64,000 nucleotides of DNA from Tunicatimonas pelagia (GCF_030506325.1 NZ_CP120683.1:1550001-1614000); one strand, 5' to 3'. Positions 34,095 to 42,429 are shown, counted from the stretch's first letter. Made by a program: numbers and translations. The notes: generated from the sequence alone by a model not told the origin.

Positions 34095-34785
34095 AGGCGG
34101 TTAGGGTCTGCCGATAATCGCGACCAAAGTCAATAATAAATTGTCCCAAACAATCCTCTTCAGCACAGTACGCTATATTTACTGATTTTTTGTAGAAAAG
34201 CCCTACGTTATCAACGTAAGTTTCCGAAAAGATGCTATCGCTCACCAGGGAAGACACGTTGCTTTGCACAACTGTAATACTTTGGGTTAATAACGTATCG
34301 ATTGTGCTTTCTATTTCCTCCAGTAACGCTTCTGGTGTTGTTTGTAGTTCGTAACGATCCGCCGACTTAGCATTTAGTGCATTTCCATCCCACACCAGCT
34401 TATTTGTGAAGGGAAAAACCAGTTTAATAAACGGAGTATTATTCTCTACTACCACTGCCCGCTGGGTATTCACTCGAGCCGTCCAAACTGAATCTAGCAC
34501 CCATGCCTGATCGGGGAAAAATCGGGAAAATCGTTCTAACCGATAAATTAACTCATTGCCTTGCCCTGGGAAAGAATCAGCGACAACTTCTCTCAGAAAG
34601 TAACGCTGGGTGTCCGGCTCATTCAGTAGGCTGTACGAAATATCCTGAACCGCATATTCTCGAAAGTTGCCTACTTCGATGGGAAAATAACTGAAGCCCA
34701 GCCGAGCGGATGAAGGTTCAATAGTTTCGGATTCGCAGGCGAGCAGCCAGCCAACTAGTGAGATCCACAGAAGTGAACGTAGCAT
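34078..34785 (-). CDS. Hypothetical surface lipoprotein
   Basis: A 235-residue lipoprotein (LLAC, Cys17) followed by ESETIEP. Acid-rich residues after the cysteine suggest surface export by Bacteroidota lipoprotein sorting. The mature part is beta-rich with repeated strands (FSYFPIEVGNFREYAVQDIS and similar) and no known domain. It is the first gene of the leftward group with the T9SS subtilase, rpe and the TonB receptor; the 3' end overlaps the subtilase start by 17 bases. Function unknown. Confidence 0.75.
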   Translation of the reverse strand: MLRSLLWISLVGWLLACESETIEPSSARLGFSYFPIEVGNFREYAVQDISYSLLNEPDTQRYFLREVVADSFPGQGNELIYRLERFSRFFPDQAWVLDSVWTARVNTQRAVVVENNTPFIKLVFPFTNKLVWDGNALNAKSADRYELQTTPEALLEEIESTIDTLLTQSITVVQSNVSSLVSDSIFSETYVDNVGLFYKKSVNIAYCAEEDCLGQFIIDFGRDYRQTLTAYGKID

Positions 34786-34882
34786 TATCGAGGTAATTTG
34801 CGATGTAAGGTAGCAAATACCCTATGAAACTAATCTGACATGTGAGAAAAAACCGAAAAATGATGAGAACTTAGTGCGGTAT

Positions 34883-35122
34883 TCAGATAGATTCCCGAAC
34901 CTGAAGGGTGTACTGCTGAAAAGCATCATGAAACTCAATGCCTTCTTGCTTTACTCGTTCCAAAACATAAACCGCCGCCAGCAGGTAGGTCAGCTTTTCA
35001 CCGGCATCCTGCCCTTCTACCTCAAAACTAAGTTCTTCACCTTCTACCAGGGCCTGCTCGGCTTCAACTAGTTGATCTATTGTATAATTCTCAACTAGTT
35101 TCCTTACTTTGTTTCTTTTCAT
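34883..35122 (-). CDS. Small conserved-looking protein, possibly DUF6952
   Basis: A 79-residue soluble, acidic, helical protein. The pattern VRKLVENYTIDQLVEAEQAL, then GEKLTYLLAAVYVLERVKQ and a closing VRESI resembles small Bacteroidota proteins annotated DUF6952; I am not certain of the number. There is no signal peptide. It lies in a lone position 97 bases upstream of the lipoprotein gene on the same strand. Function unknown. Confidence 0.6.
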   Translation of the reverse strand: MKRNKVRKLVENYTIDQLVEAEQALVEGEELSFEVEGQDAGEKLTYLLAAVYVLERVKQEGIEFHDAFQQYTLQVRESI

Positions 35123-35253
35123 CTGACCTTTAACGCTACTTCTGCCAATTAATAACTTATTGTATTCAATTTTTGAACCAATTTGCTTTTCTAGCTAAAA
35201 AGTTCTCATTTTTGTTAGGAAGCATACAAATGATGGCATGTATGAATATGGAC

Positions 35254-35277
35254 AACAAAACGCTTTTTTGTTTTGTT
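35254..35277. repeat. Hairpin upstream of the TrpF-like gene
   Basis: AACAAAAC (35254-35261) and GTTTTGTT (35270-35277) are perfect inverted repeats with an 8-base loop rich in T. It lies 43 bases before the TrpF-like start and could be a regulatory hairpin or operator. Confidence 0.35.
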
Positions 35278-35319
35278 TACTATTAATTCTTTAAAAATAA
35301 ACATAATTTTTATCAGCTT

Positions 35320-35949
35320 ATGGCGCTTAAAACTACGGTAAAAGTAGGAAGCATTAACAATTTAAGCGACGCCCGCTACTGTGCTGGGATAGGAGTGGAT
35401 ATTCTGGGATTTTGTTTTGAATCTACCCACGAAAAATTCATTGAACCTACTGCATTCTTAGCCATTAGCGAGTGGTTATCGGGCGTACAGTACATGGCTG
35501 AGTTTCCTACGTATTCTTTCCAGCAGATAGAAGAGTCTCTGGCGTTGTACGAAAAAGTGCAGCATATCCAGACAGATAATTCACCAGAGCTACCCTTCTT
35601 GCAGTCAAGAAAAGAATCGGCCTCCCTTAGCCTAGATGCCGGTAAATATAAATCGCTGGGAGAAATTGCTGATACGCTACAGGATTGTCACCAAGAAGTA
35701 ACGTACTTCGTGCTGGAGAATCCGCATAACTCTGCCAATCTAACCTTGGATGATGCATTGCACCTTGCCGAGCAATATCCCATCTTATTAGGTTTTGGAA
35801 TCACTCCCGAAAATATTCTCTCGTTGGTAGATAATAGTGCCATTGCGGGCATTGCCCTGAAGGGTAGCGAAGAAATTAAACCGGGCTACAAAGACTTTGA
35901 TGACCTAGCTGAAATACTGGAAGTGCTGGAAGTAGACGAAGCTTATTGA
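35320..35949 (+). CDS. Divergent phosphoribosylanthranilate isomerase-like protein, catalytic residues missing
   Basis: A 209-residue TIM-barrel-type protein. The opening KVGSINNLSDARYCAGIGVDILGF aligns by eye with TrpF (KICGITNLEDA..GADALGF). The catalytic Cys of TrpF corresponds to Gly10 here. The later stretch YFVLENPHNS has no clear counterpart of the catalytic Asp. The phosphate-binding end (LLGFGITPENILSLVDNSAIAGIALKGSEE) is kept in outline. No trp genes are nearby. I read it as a TrpF-fold paralogue unlikely to catalyse the isomerase step. Its last seven bases overlap the convergent lipoprotein gene. Confidence 0.75.
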   Translation: MALKTTVKVGSINNLSDARYCAGIGVDILGFCFESTHEKFIEPTAFLAISEWLSGVQYMAEFPTYSFQQIEESLALYEKVQHIQTDNSPELPFLQSRKESASLSLDAGKYKSLGEIADTLQDCHQEVTYFVLENPHNSANLTLDDALHLAEQYPILLGFGITPENILSLVDNSAIAGIALKGSEEIKPGYKDFDDLAEILEVLEVDEAY

Positions 35950-36317
35950 GCGGCTTCTACCTGCGTTGTCAATTCAGCTGAGCCGAATACTTGTAATTTC
36001 AAGTAAGCTGTATCCACTGATACGTTGGATATTACTGCCGCAGAACCCGACAGAAACGACGATTTACGCTTATTTTCGCCGGACAAAAATCCCAGATCAA
36101 TTTCTTCACCGTGGCTTAGCCGTTCCCAAATCCGCACCGTAGCCCTTCCCTGATTAGCAACTTTTATTTTAAAGCTCTCTTGCTCATTTTCACTAACAAC
36201 CAACTTTTGTTGAGGTGGAATGACTACTCGCTGCACGCTACCACAACCAACGATTAATAGTCCGAAAGAAATATATAAAAAACCTTGGCTAAGCGACGTG
36301 TATTTTGACAAATGCAT
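35943..36317 (-). CDS. Small hypothetical lipoprotein
   Basis: A 124-residue lipoprotein (LLIVGC, Cys25). The mature part is beta-rich (VVIPPQQKLVVSENEQESFK, IKVANQGRATVRIWE) with no known domain. It lies three bases downstream of the symporter gene and thus in its operon. Function unknown; its position suggests an envelope accessory of that operon. Confidence 0.65.
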   Translation of the reverse strand: MHLSKYTSLSQGFLYISFGLLIVGCGSVQRVVIPPQQKLVVSENEQESFKIKVANQGRATVRIWERLSHGEEIDLGFLSGENKRKSSFLSGSAAVISNVSVDTAYLKLQVFGSAELTTQVEAAQ

Positions 36318-36320
36318 AAA

Positions 36321-38021
36321 TCAAGAACTGGTAGCGCGGGGCAATATTGCCTGAAAGAGCAGTCCGGTAATCACCATTAGCGCGCAGCCAATAAAGTTAT
36401 ACCAAAGATACCCAATTTGGTCGCGGAAGAAGAGAAACAACAGCAGTACCATACCTTCGGCAACCAGAGCTGCCCAGAAGGTGGCTCGGGACCGAATGTG
36501 CCGGATGTAAAATGCGGTGAGAAAAATGCCCAGAATAGTACCATAAAAGAGTGAACCCACCAGATTGACAAACTCAATCAAATTATCGGCCAGCGGAGCC
36601 AGCGAAGCAAAAATCATCGCAATGATACCCCAACCTAATATAAACCAACGCGACATTCGCAAATAATGCTCATCGGAAGCATTGGGTCGGATGGTACGGC
36701 GATAGAAATCGATAGTGGTGGTAGTACCCAGCGCATTTAGTTCGGAAGCGGTAGAGGACATGGCGGCAGAGAAAATTACGGCGAGTAGTAAGCCCACCAT
36801 TCCCTGCGGGAAGTAGCGCATGACGAAGGTGAGAAAGACGTAGTCGGCATCTTCGGTTTCGTTATCCGGGTTAGCCTGAGCAACCATCTCCCGAGCCTGA
36901 GCTTTCAAAGTTTGTGTTTCTTCTTCTAGCGCTAATATTCGCTGGCGAGTTCCGGCTACGGCTGCTTCATCATCTTGTTCAATCTGGCTAAGTAACGCCT
37001 GAATGTTCTCTCGTTTTTCTTCAAAAACCTGCTGATACTGCTGGTCAAGCTGCTCCCACTGCCCAGCGTACTCCGACTGGGTGACACTCTCCTTCCCTTT
37101 CTCAATGAAAAATAGCGGGGGTTGATAGAATTGATAGAAGACGAATACTAATATTCCTACCATCAAAATCAGAAATTGCATAGGCACTTTTAGCAAGCCG
37201 TTCATTACCAATGCTAAACGACTTTGGGTGATAGATTTTCCAGTTAGATACCGCTGTACCTGCGATTGATCGGTACCAAAGTACGCCAGTTGTAAGAAGA
37301 ACCCTCCGGCAATGCCCGACCAGATATTGTAGCGATCACTAAGGCTAAATTCCAGATTAATTACATTCAGCTTACCCATGTAACCCGCTATATCAACCGC
37401 ACGGCCAAAGGAAACTTCTTGGGGCAGCAGATTTAAAACGACAAAAACAGCAGCGATCATTCCGCCCAGCATCACCACCATTTGTTGCTTCTGGGTTTGG
37501 CTCACAGCTTTAGTTCCGCCACTCACTGTATAGATGGTCACTACCACACCAATAAGAAGGGTGGTGGCTGATAGGCTCCAACCTAGAATAGCCGAAAGTA
37601 TGATGGAGGGCGCAAAAATAGTGAGTCCAGCCGCCAAACCTCGCTGCACCAGAAATAGAAAAGCCGCTAGAATACGAGTTTTCAGATCGAAGCGACTCTC
37701 GAGAAACTCGTAAGCCGTATAAACCTTTAGCCGGTAGTAAATCGGAATAAAGGTAACCGATAGTACAATCATCGCTATCGGTAGCCCCAAGTAAAACTGA
37801 ACAAAGCCCATCCCCGACTCAAACGCCTCTCCCGGAACGGACAGAAAAGTAATGGCACTCGCCTGCGTAGCCATGACCGACAGCCCGACCGTCCACCACT
37901 TAAAGCTGTAGCCCCCCTTTAGGTAGCTGTCTATATCTTGCTGGCCCCGGGTACGGTAAATACCGTAGGCTACTATGAACAATAACGTACCAATTAAAAC
38001 AACCCAGTCGAGTAGGCTCAT
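36321..38021 (-). CDS. Sodium:solute symporter (SSS family) with a large soluble insertion
   Basis: About 566 residues from the ATG at 38021 (MSLLDWVVLIGTLLF); the upstream extension to 38102 is a poor N-terminus and overlaps another ORF. Core SSS motifs are visible: GGYSFKWWTVGLSVMATQAS, SVPGEAFESGMGFVQF, YTVSGGTKAVSQTQ, and FGTDQSQVQRYLTGKS. About 90 residues (306-393) between helices are charged and coiled-coil-like (QQYQQVFEEKRENIQALLSQ), not part of the typical fold. It imports a solute with sodium; the substrate is unknown. A 39-residue membrane ORF overlaps its start. Confidence 0.9.
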   Translation of the reverse strand: MSLLDWVVLIGTLLFIVAYGIYRTRGQQDIDSYLKGGYSFKWWTVGLSVMATQASAITFLSVPGEAFESGMGFVQFYLGLPIAMIVLSVTFIPIYYRLKVYTAYEFLESRFDLKTRILAAFLFLVQRGLAAGLTIFAPSIILSAILGWSLSATTLLIGVVVTIYTVSGGTKAVSQTQKQQMVVMLGGMIAAVFVVLNLLPQEVSFGRAVDIAGYMGKLNVINLEFSLSDRYNIWSGIAGGFFLQLAYFGTDQSQVQRYLTGKSITQSRLALVMNGLLKVPMQFLILMVGILVFVFYQFYQPPLFFIEKGKESVTQSEYAGQWEQLDQQYQQVFEEKRENIQALLSQIEQDDEAAVAGTRQRILALEEETQTLKAQAREMVAQANPDNETEDADYVFLTFVMRYFPQGMVGLLLAVIFSAAMSSTASELNALGTTTTIDFYRRTIRPNASDEHYLRMSRWFILGWGIIAMIFASLAPLADNLIEFVNLVGSLFYGTILGIFLTAFYIRHIRSRATFWAALVAEGMVLLLFLFFRDQIGYLWYNFIGCALMVITGLLFQAILPRATSS

Positions 38022-38137
38022 GCGTAAGATTGGGTTAACCAGTAAAAGAAAATAAGCAGTGCAACGAGTACGCCAGCAACTAGGGCGTACCAGCCGTTCC
38101 AAGAAGAGAAGAGTGGAGGACGGTTGTCAGTATCCAT
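38018..38137 (-). CDS. 39-residue single-pass membrane protein overlapping the symporter start
   Basis: An ATG at 38137 opens 39 codons (MDTDNRPPLFSSWNGWYALV and onwards) ending TGA at 38018-38020, which overlaps the symporter ATG as ATGA. It has an acidic, proline-containing start, an aromatic SWNGWYALV entry and one hydrophobic helix (VAGVLVALLIFFYWL). The overlap is typical of translational coupling, so it may be a small subunit of the transporter, in the manner of DUF485/DUF4212-type partners of other SSS proteins. I do not know a named family for it. Confidence 0.6.
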   Translation of the reverse strand: MDTDNRPPLFSSWNGWYALVAGVLVALLIFFYWLTQSYA

Positions 38138-38258
38138 TAGGGTTGTAGTTTATCGGTTAAATCTACACAATGCTAACCGAAAGCCGGAATATTTAGTATA
38201 AAATCCCGTTTTTTAGAATAGTTCATTACTATTTCTTCAGAAAACTTACTGCAATCCA

Positions 38259-39161
38259 ATGAAACTAAGCAACAATACCTTACGCGAAGCCATCGCTATG
38301 CTGCTCTTTATTTTGCCGTATTTTTACTCTTTCGGTCAGACAAGTCCTGAGCAAGAAATTGAGCAGTACGCTCAAAACATCAGTGGAAACGTAGGTGTCT
38401 ATGCTTTACTTATAGAAACTGGTGAAACCGTTTCGTATCAGGCCGACCAAAGATTCCCCATGCAAAGCGTGTACAAGTTTCCGATTGCAATGGCCGTACT
38501 CGATCAGGTGGATAAAGGAAAATTAAGTTTAGATCAAGTAATTCAGGTTTTGCCATCAGACTATATTCCTGAGCAAGGTTATAGTCCGATTCGGGAGAAA
38601 TTTCCCAAGGGGGTTGAGCTTACTATTAGAGAGCTACTTGACTATACCATCCGCAGTGACGGTTCGGCCTCTGACGTATTGCTGAAAACGGTTGGCGGAG
38701 CAGAAGCAGCCGATCAGTACGTTAGTAACTTGGGCATAGGGGATGAAGACATGGCGATTGCTTTACCTGAAAAAATTCAAGTGGCGAACGATACTATTCA
38801 ATACCAAAATTACTCCACTCCCCGAGCCATGACTGAACTGCTAAAAACTTTCTGTGTAGATAGTGTGCTTTCGGAAGCGAGCCAAGCTTTACTTTTTCAA
38901 GATATGATAGACTCGAAGACTGGTTTAGGCCGAATAAAAGGTTTATTACCCAAGGGAACGATCGTAGCGCACAAAACCGGAACCTCTGCTACGTATAACG
39001 GGCTAACTCGAGCTACCAACGATGCCGGGATTATTGTACTGCCCAACGGAAACCATCTGGCAATCAGCGTATTTGTTTCTGACTCCTATGCTTCGGATAA
39101 AGAACGTGACCGGATAATTGCCAACGTTGCTAAAGCTGTGTTTGATTACTGGCGAAATTAA
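38259..39161 (+). CDS. Class A beta-lactamase, PER/VEB/CfxA-like subclass
   Basis: A 300-residue protein with a signal peptide (AIAMLLFILPYFYSFGQ). The serine nucleophile motif is SVYK (Ser70 and Lys73 in this protein's own numbering), the KTG triad is at residues 239-241 (AHKTGTSAT), and Glu171 lies in LPEKIQVANDTIQYQNYSTP, an arrangement like the omega loop of subclass A2 enzymes. The usual SDN motif reads SDG (133-135). It would hydrolyse beta-lactams in the periplasm. No resistance cassette or mobile element flanks it, so it is probably intrinsic to the species. Confidence 0.88.
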   Translation: MKLSNNTLREAIAMLLFILPYFYSFGQTSPEQEIEQYAQNISGNVGVYALLIETGETVSYQADQRFPMQSVYKFPIAMAVLDQVDKGKLSLDQVIQVLPSDYIPEQGYSPIREKFPKGVELTIRELLDYTIRSDGSASDVLLKTVGGAEAADQYVSNLGIGDEDMAIALPEKIQVANDTIQYQNYSTPRAMTELLKTFCVDSVLSEASQALLFQDMIDSKTGLGRIKGLLPKGTIVAHKTGTSATYNGLTRATNDAGIIVLPNGNHLAISVFVSDSYASDKERDRIIANVAKAVFDYWRN

Positions 39162-39177
39162 TCATTTCGGCTGCTAC

Positions 39178-39558
39178 CTAAGTTTGTTGCTTCGTATTCT
39201 TTTCTAGCCATTCCTTGATTTGATCGAAGCTGCGTTCTCCAATAGAAATCGAGATCACAAATTGGTATTTCTCTTCTTGGGTTGCCTGAATTTTAATCCG
39301 TTCATTCATTAATAAAAGTCTGGCGAGAACATACCCAGTTCGTTTGTTCCCATCAATAAAAGGATGATTGCTAACGATGCTTTCAATAATTGCAGCCGCC
39401 TTGTCGATTGGATTCGGATACAGCTCCTGCCCACCAAAAGTTTGAAAAGGGCGATTTATAGCTGAATTTAAAAGCTCTTTATCCCTAACTCCACTCGAAC
39501 CACCAAACTGCTCTATCAGAATGGCATGTATCTCGAGAACTTCACGTTCAGAGATCAT
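39178..39558 (-). CDS. Doc-type toxin of the Fic family (death-on-curing)
   Basis: A 126-residue helical protein with the Doc signature HPFIDGNKRTG (His65-Gly75), the Fic-family loop with Lys in place of the Fic Gly-Arg pair. Opening IHAILIEQFGGSSGVRDKEL is typical of the Doc family (TIGR01550-like). Doc phosphorylates elongation factor Tu and stops translation. The start overlaps the upstream antitoxin stop by four bases (ATGA), the normal layout of such operons. It is close in length to P1 phage Doc. Its partner lies immediately upstream. Confidence 0.92.
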   Translation of the reverse strand: MISEREVLEIHAILIEQFGGSSGVRDKELLNSAINRPFQTFGGQELYPNPIDKAAAIIESIVSNHPFIDGNKRTGYVLARLLLMNERIKIQATQEEKYQFVISISIGERSFDQIKEWLEKNTKQQT

Positions 39559-39743
39559 TGAGCCAATCGTTCAAGGAGCTCTCTATCTTCGGTCAGAATA
39601 GTCCTAAGATTGTGAGAAAGCGTTACTGATTTCTCGGATTTGGTATCAACTGACTTTAAATAGATATAAACTTCTTGAAGCACTTGTTCAGACGAACTAT
39701 TTAATAGTTCGTTAATTGCCGATTTTACTTGTTCTCTACTCAT
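39555..39743 (-). CDS. Antitoxin of the Doc pair
   Basis: About 62 residues from the ATG at 39743 (MSREQVKSAINELLNSSSEQ); the frame extends to 39818, but those codons give an odd cysteine-rich start. It is small, helical and charged, ending in LRTILTEDRELLERLAQ, with no obvious Phd DNA-binding fold. Its coupling to doc by a four-base overlap identifies it as the antitoxin. It may represent a less common antitoxin type. The shared promoter lies upstream of 39743. Confidence 0.75.
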   Translation of the reverse strand: MSREQVKSAINELLNSSSEQVLQEVYIYLKSVDTKSEKSVTLSHNLRTILTEDRELLERLAQ

Positions 39744-39892
39744 GCTTAAAAGTACGAATTTAGTAGAGAATCTGTTTCTATTTACAAAGTAGGTCGCTAA
39801 ACACTGAGCTACGGTCATAATAGGACTTTCATAAACTTACCTACTTTTGCTTCAGTAATTTTGACTATCTTTTGATTTTTCAAGATACTGCA

Positions 39893-40921
39893 ATGACCCG
39901 CCTCAAGAAAGCGACCTTTATTCACCTTCTAATCAGTTGGTTTAGTTTGCTACCTATTTTACTTCCGGGGCAAACACCAACGCACTATACCAATCCGGTG
40001 AGCGATTCTATCTTTTTAGCTGATCCGTTTGTGCTCCAACACGAGCAAACCTACTATCTCTACGGAACCAGTGCCAATGATGGGTTTAAAGCTTGGAAAT
40101 CATCCAACTTGGTGGATTGGGAGCCAATAGGATACGTTTATCAGCGTCCTGAAAATTCCTGGGCTACCAAGAGCTTTTGGGCCCCGGAGGTTGTCCGTTA
40201 CCGAGACAAATTTCATCTAATCTTTAGTGCTAAAGGCAATGATCCGGATGGGCTGCGAATCTGTATGGCCATTGGCGATTCTCCCGAAGAGCCGTTTGAA
40301 GATTGGCGGGTGCCACTGTTTGATAATGGCTACTCCTGCATTGACGGTCACTTATTTATCTATCAAGATAAGCCTTATCTGTTTTACGAAATGGTAGGCG
40401 TAGTGGGCGAACCCTGGGATAATAAAGGCTACTTCAAAGGCACTATACTGGGCTGTGAGTTATCAGATGATCTCACCCAGATTATTAGCGATGACCCTAC
40501 CGTATGCGTCACTCCCACCCAACCTTGGGAAATCCCAAAAGACGGAAAAGCCATATCGGTAGAAGGAATGACGGTGTTTGAGATTGACAGCACATTGTAC
40601 ATGACCTACTCCGCCAATCACTACGCCGATCCTCGCTACGGTGTAGGTTACGCCACGGCTACTCATCCGCTTGGTCCGTGGACGAAAAGTGAAAGTAATC
40701 CTATTTTGGCGCAAGATCCATCCATTGGCGTTTCAGGACCGGGTCACAATAGCATCATCCGCTCACCCGACAGCAAAGAACTGTTTATTGTATATCACAG
40801 CCACGCTGACCCCAATAATCCATCGCCCAAAAGGATTCTAAATATTGACCGCCTAATGGTAGAACCTGATGGAAAGTTACGAGTGATTGGCCCCACCCGA
40901 ACGCCAAAGCCGATACCTTGA
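39893..40921 (+). CDS. Secreted glycoside hydrolase family 43-like enzyme
   Basis: About 342 residues from the ATG at 39893 (a TTG seven codons earlier is less likely). A signal segment (LLISWFSLLPILLPGQ) precedes a five-bladed propeller. Likely catalytic residues are Asp44 (FLADPFVL), Asp151 (CIDGHLFIYQ) and Glu224 (SVEGMTVFE), the usual base, pKa modulator and acid of GH43. Other marks: FWAPEVVRYRDKFHLIFS and GPGHNSIIRSPDSKELFIVY. It probably removes arabinose or xylose units from plant or algal glycans. It precedes a carbohydrate gene group on the same strand, broken by one opposite gene. Confidence 0.88.
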   Translation: MTRLKKATFIHLLISWFSLLPILLPGQTPTHYTNPVSDSIFLADPFVLQHEQTYYLYGTSANDGFKAWKSSNLVDWEPIGYVYQRPENSWATKSFWAPEVVRYRDKFHLIFSAKGNDPDGLRICMAIGDSPEEPFEDWRVPLFDNGYSCIDGHLFIYQDKPYLFYEMVGVVGEPWDNKGYFKGTILGCELSDDLTQIISDDPTVCVTPTQPWEIPKDGKAISVEGMTVFEIDSTLYMTYSANHYADPRYGVGYATATHPLGPWTKSESNPILAQDPSIGVSGPGHNSIIRSPDSKELFIVYHSHADPNNPSPKRILNIDRLMVEPDGKLRVIGPTRTPKPIP

Positions 40922-40935
40922 GGCGCTGAATATCA

Positions 40936-42216
40936 CTAAAAATACTGCCCTACTCCAATAACAGCTCCTCGCTCTCCGGTATCAAAAACATCAACGCCAT
41001 AATCAAAGCGGAGAACCGCGCCAAATACTTTTTGATTGATTAACCGCACCCCTAGACCAACAAACTGCCGAATATTTTTACGGCTGACTATATCTTCTAA
41101 TTCCCCACCCGGTTTTCGCCAGGTTCCCGTATCGGCAAAGCCCACCACCTGCCCGGCAAAGTGAGAAATTTGAAACACCGTTTGCCGAAACTCAGCGTTG
41201 ACCACTGCCTGAGCGGTGCCCCGATCTACCCGGTTGCCCGATCCTCGAATATTGACCTGACTATCCAGCACAAAAGGTGCAAAGGGAGAATCGTTGTTGG
41301 TAGCAATACCGGCTTTTACACGAACCGCAATATTGGCCGTCTGGTAAGGTCGCCAGTACTGAATACGCTCCAGAAAGAGACTAAAGAATTGAGAATTGTC
41401 ATCGAAGGTATAGACTGATTGCCCAATCGCCCGCCAGTACGAGCCATTTCGGTAAAAATAATCGTACTGCAAGTGATTGGTCTCAAAACTCAGTCTGGTA
41501 AGCAATTTATCTTGGCGCACTTGATCTGGGCCGGGCAGTGGCGGAAACTCTTCCTCCTCATCTTTCTCATATTCTTCTATAAAAAAGTTAACCCCTAGTT
41601 CTATTTTTCGGTTAAATCCGATATGACGAATACCAGTGATGCCCGTACTGGTGTTGGTATATTCATAGTTAACTGTAGCCTCAGGAAAAAATAGTGGCTC
41701 GGGTGTGCCTATTCGCCGAATATCAATGGCGTAGCCCCAAGGCTGTCCCCTGACCCGCTCATTACGAAAGAAAATTTGCCCGTTTGGGATTCCATTATTA
41801 CTTAGAAAATAGCCCAACAGTGTCTGCCCTTTACCCAAAAAGTTATATTCGGCCAAACCTAGCTGAAACCAGAAATTATCAGTAACACCGCCCAGGCCAG
41901 CAATGGGCAAAAGTGTACGCTGCTCCTCAACCGCAAACTCAATTCTCACCTGTTTATCTTCCACCGTATCGACTAACACCGTTACATTACCTATGCCAGG
42001 AACACGAATCAGTTGTTGTCGATCTTCTTCAGCTTGCAACTGACGATACGATTGCCCCACAGTAGTCTTGATGAAATTACGCAGATAATCTTCATTGCTC
42101 TTCTTAAGCCCCGAAAGCTGAATATTGGTAACAACAAGACCCTGTTCTTGCCCCAGAACCGGATACCAGAAAAGTAAGAAATCAAAGAGGAGGAAAAACC
42201 AATAATACCGCCTCAT
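40936..42216 (-). CDS. BamA/TamA-like outer membrane protein with one POTRA-like domain
   Basis: A 426-residue protein with a signal-type segment (WFFLLFDFLLFWYPVLGQ). An N-terminal POTRA-like domain (about 30-100, LVVTNIQLSGLKKSNEDYLR) is followed by a surface-antigen barrel ending ...GAVIGVGQYF. Proteins of this size with a single POTRA are not canonical BamA (five POTRA domains); many Bacteroidota have them for unclear secretion or insertion tasks. It is convergent with the GH43 gene, 14 bases from its stop. No partner is apparent. Confidence 0.8.
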   Translation of the reverse strand: MRRYYWFFLLFDFLLFWYPVLGQEQGLVVTNIQLSGLKKSNEDYLRNFIKTTVGQSYRQLQAEEDRQQLIRVPGIGNVTVLVDTVEDKQVRIEFAVEEQRTLLPIAGLGGVTDNFWFQLGLAEYNFLGKGQTLLGYFLSNNGIPNGQIFFRNERVRGQPWGYAIDIRRIGTPEPLFFPEATVNYEYTNTSTGITGIRHIGFNRKIELGVNFFIEEYEKDEEEEFPPLPGPDQVRQDKLLTRLSFETNHLQYDYFYRNGSYWRAIGQSVYTFDDNSQFFSLFLERIQYWRPYQTANIAVRVKAGIATNNDSPFAPFVLDSQVNIRGSGNRVDRGTAQAVVNAEFRQTVFQISHFAGQVVGFADTGTWRKPGGELEDIVSRKNIRQFVGLGVRLINQKVFGAVLRFDYGVDVFDTGERGAVIGVGQYF

Positions 42217-42300
42217 GCGTTTTGGGGTGAGGTAACTAACTGCTGAATTATACTAAAAGTTGCCATTAATAGCGAATCGCTTCTAAAAAGAATTTTCAAG

Positions 42301-42357
42301 ACGGGAGGGCTGAAACCCGAAGTCCGTACAATCTTCAGTCTTCGGTCTTCCGACTTC
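42301..42357. repeat. GAAGTC-type intergenic repeat upstream of galM
   Basis: GAAGTC (42319-42324) and GACTTC (42352-42357) are inverted, with CTTCAGTCTTCGGTCTTCC between them, a run of near-repeated CTTC/GTCTTC words. It lies in the 213-base gap between the divergent outer membrane protein and galM genes. Promoter elements for galM are expected after it. Confidence 0.45.
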
Positions 42358-42429
42358 CCTCTACTATTTGTTGCAATTGTGCTCAGGTCTCTTGTATTTT
42401 ACAACCTAACTTAATACAACCTTTCGTTT

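Noticed and set aside
35943-35949. Frameshift joining the TrpF-like gene and the lipoprotein gene
   Set aside because: The genes lie on opposite strands and simply overlap by seven bases at their 3' ends.
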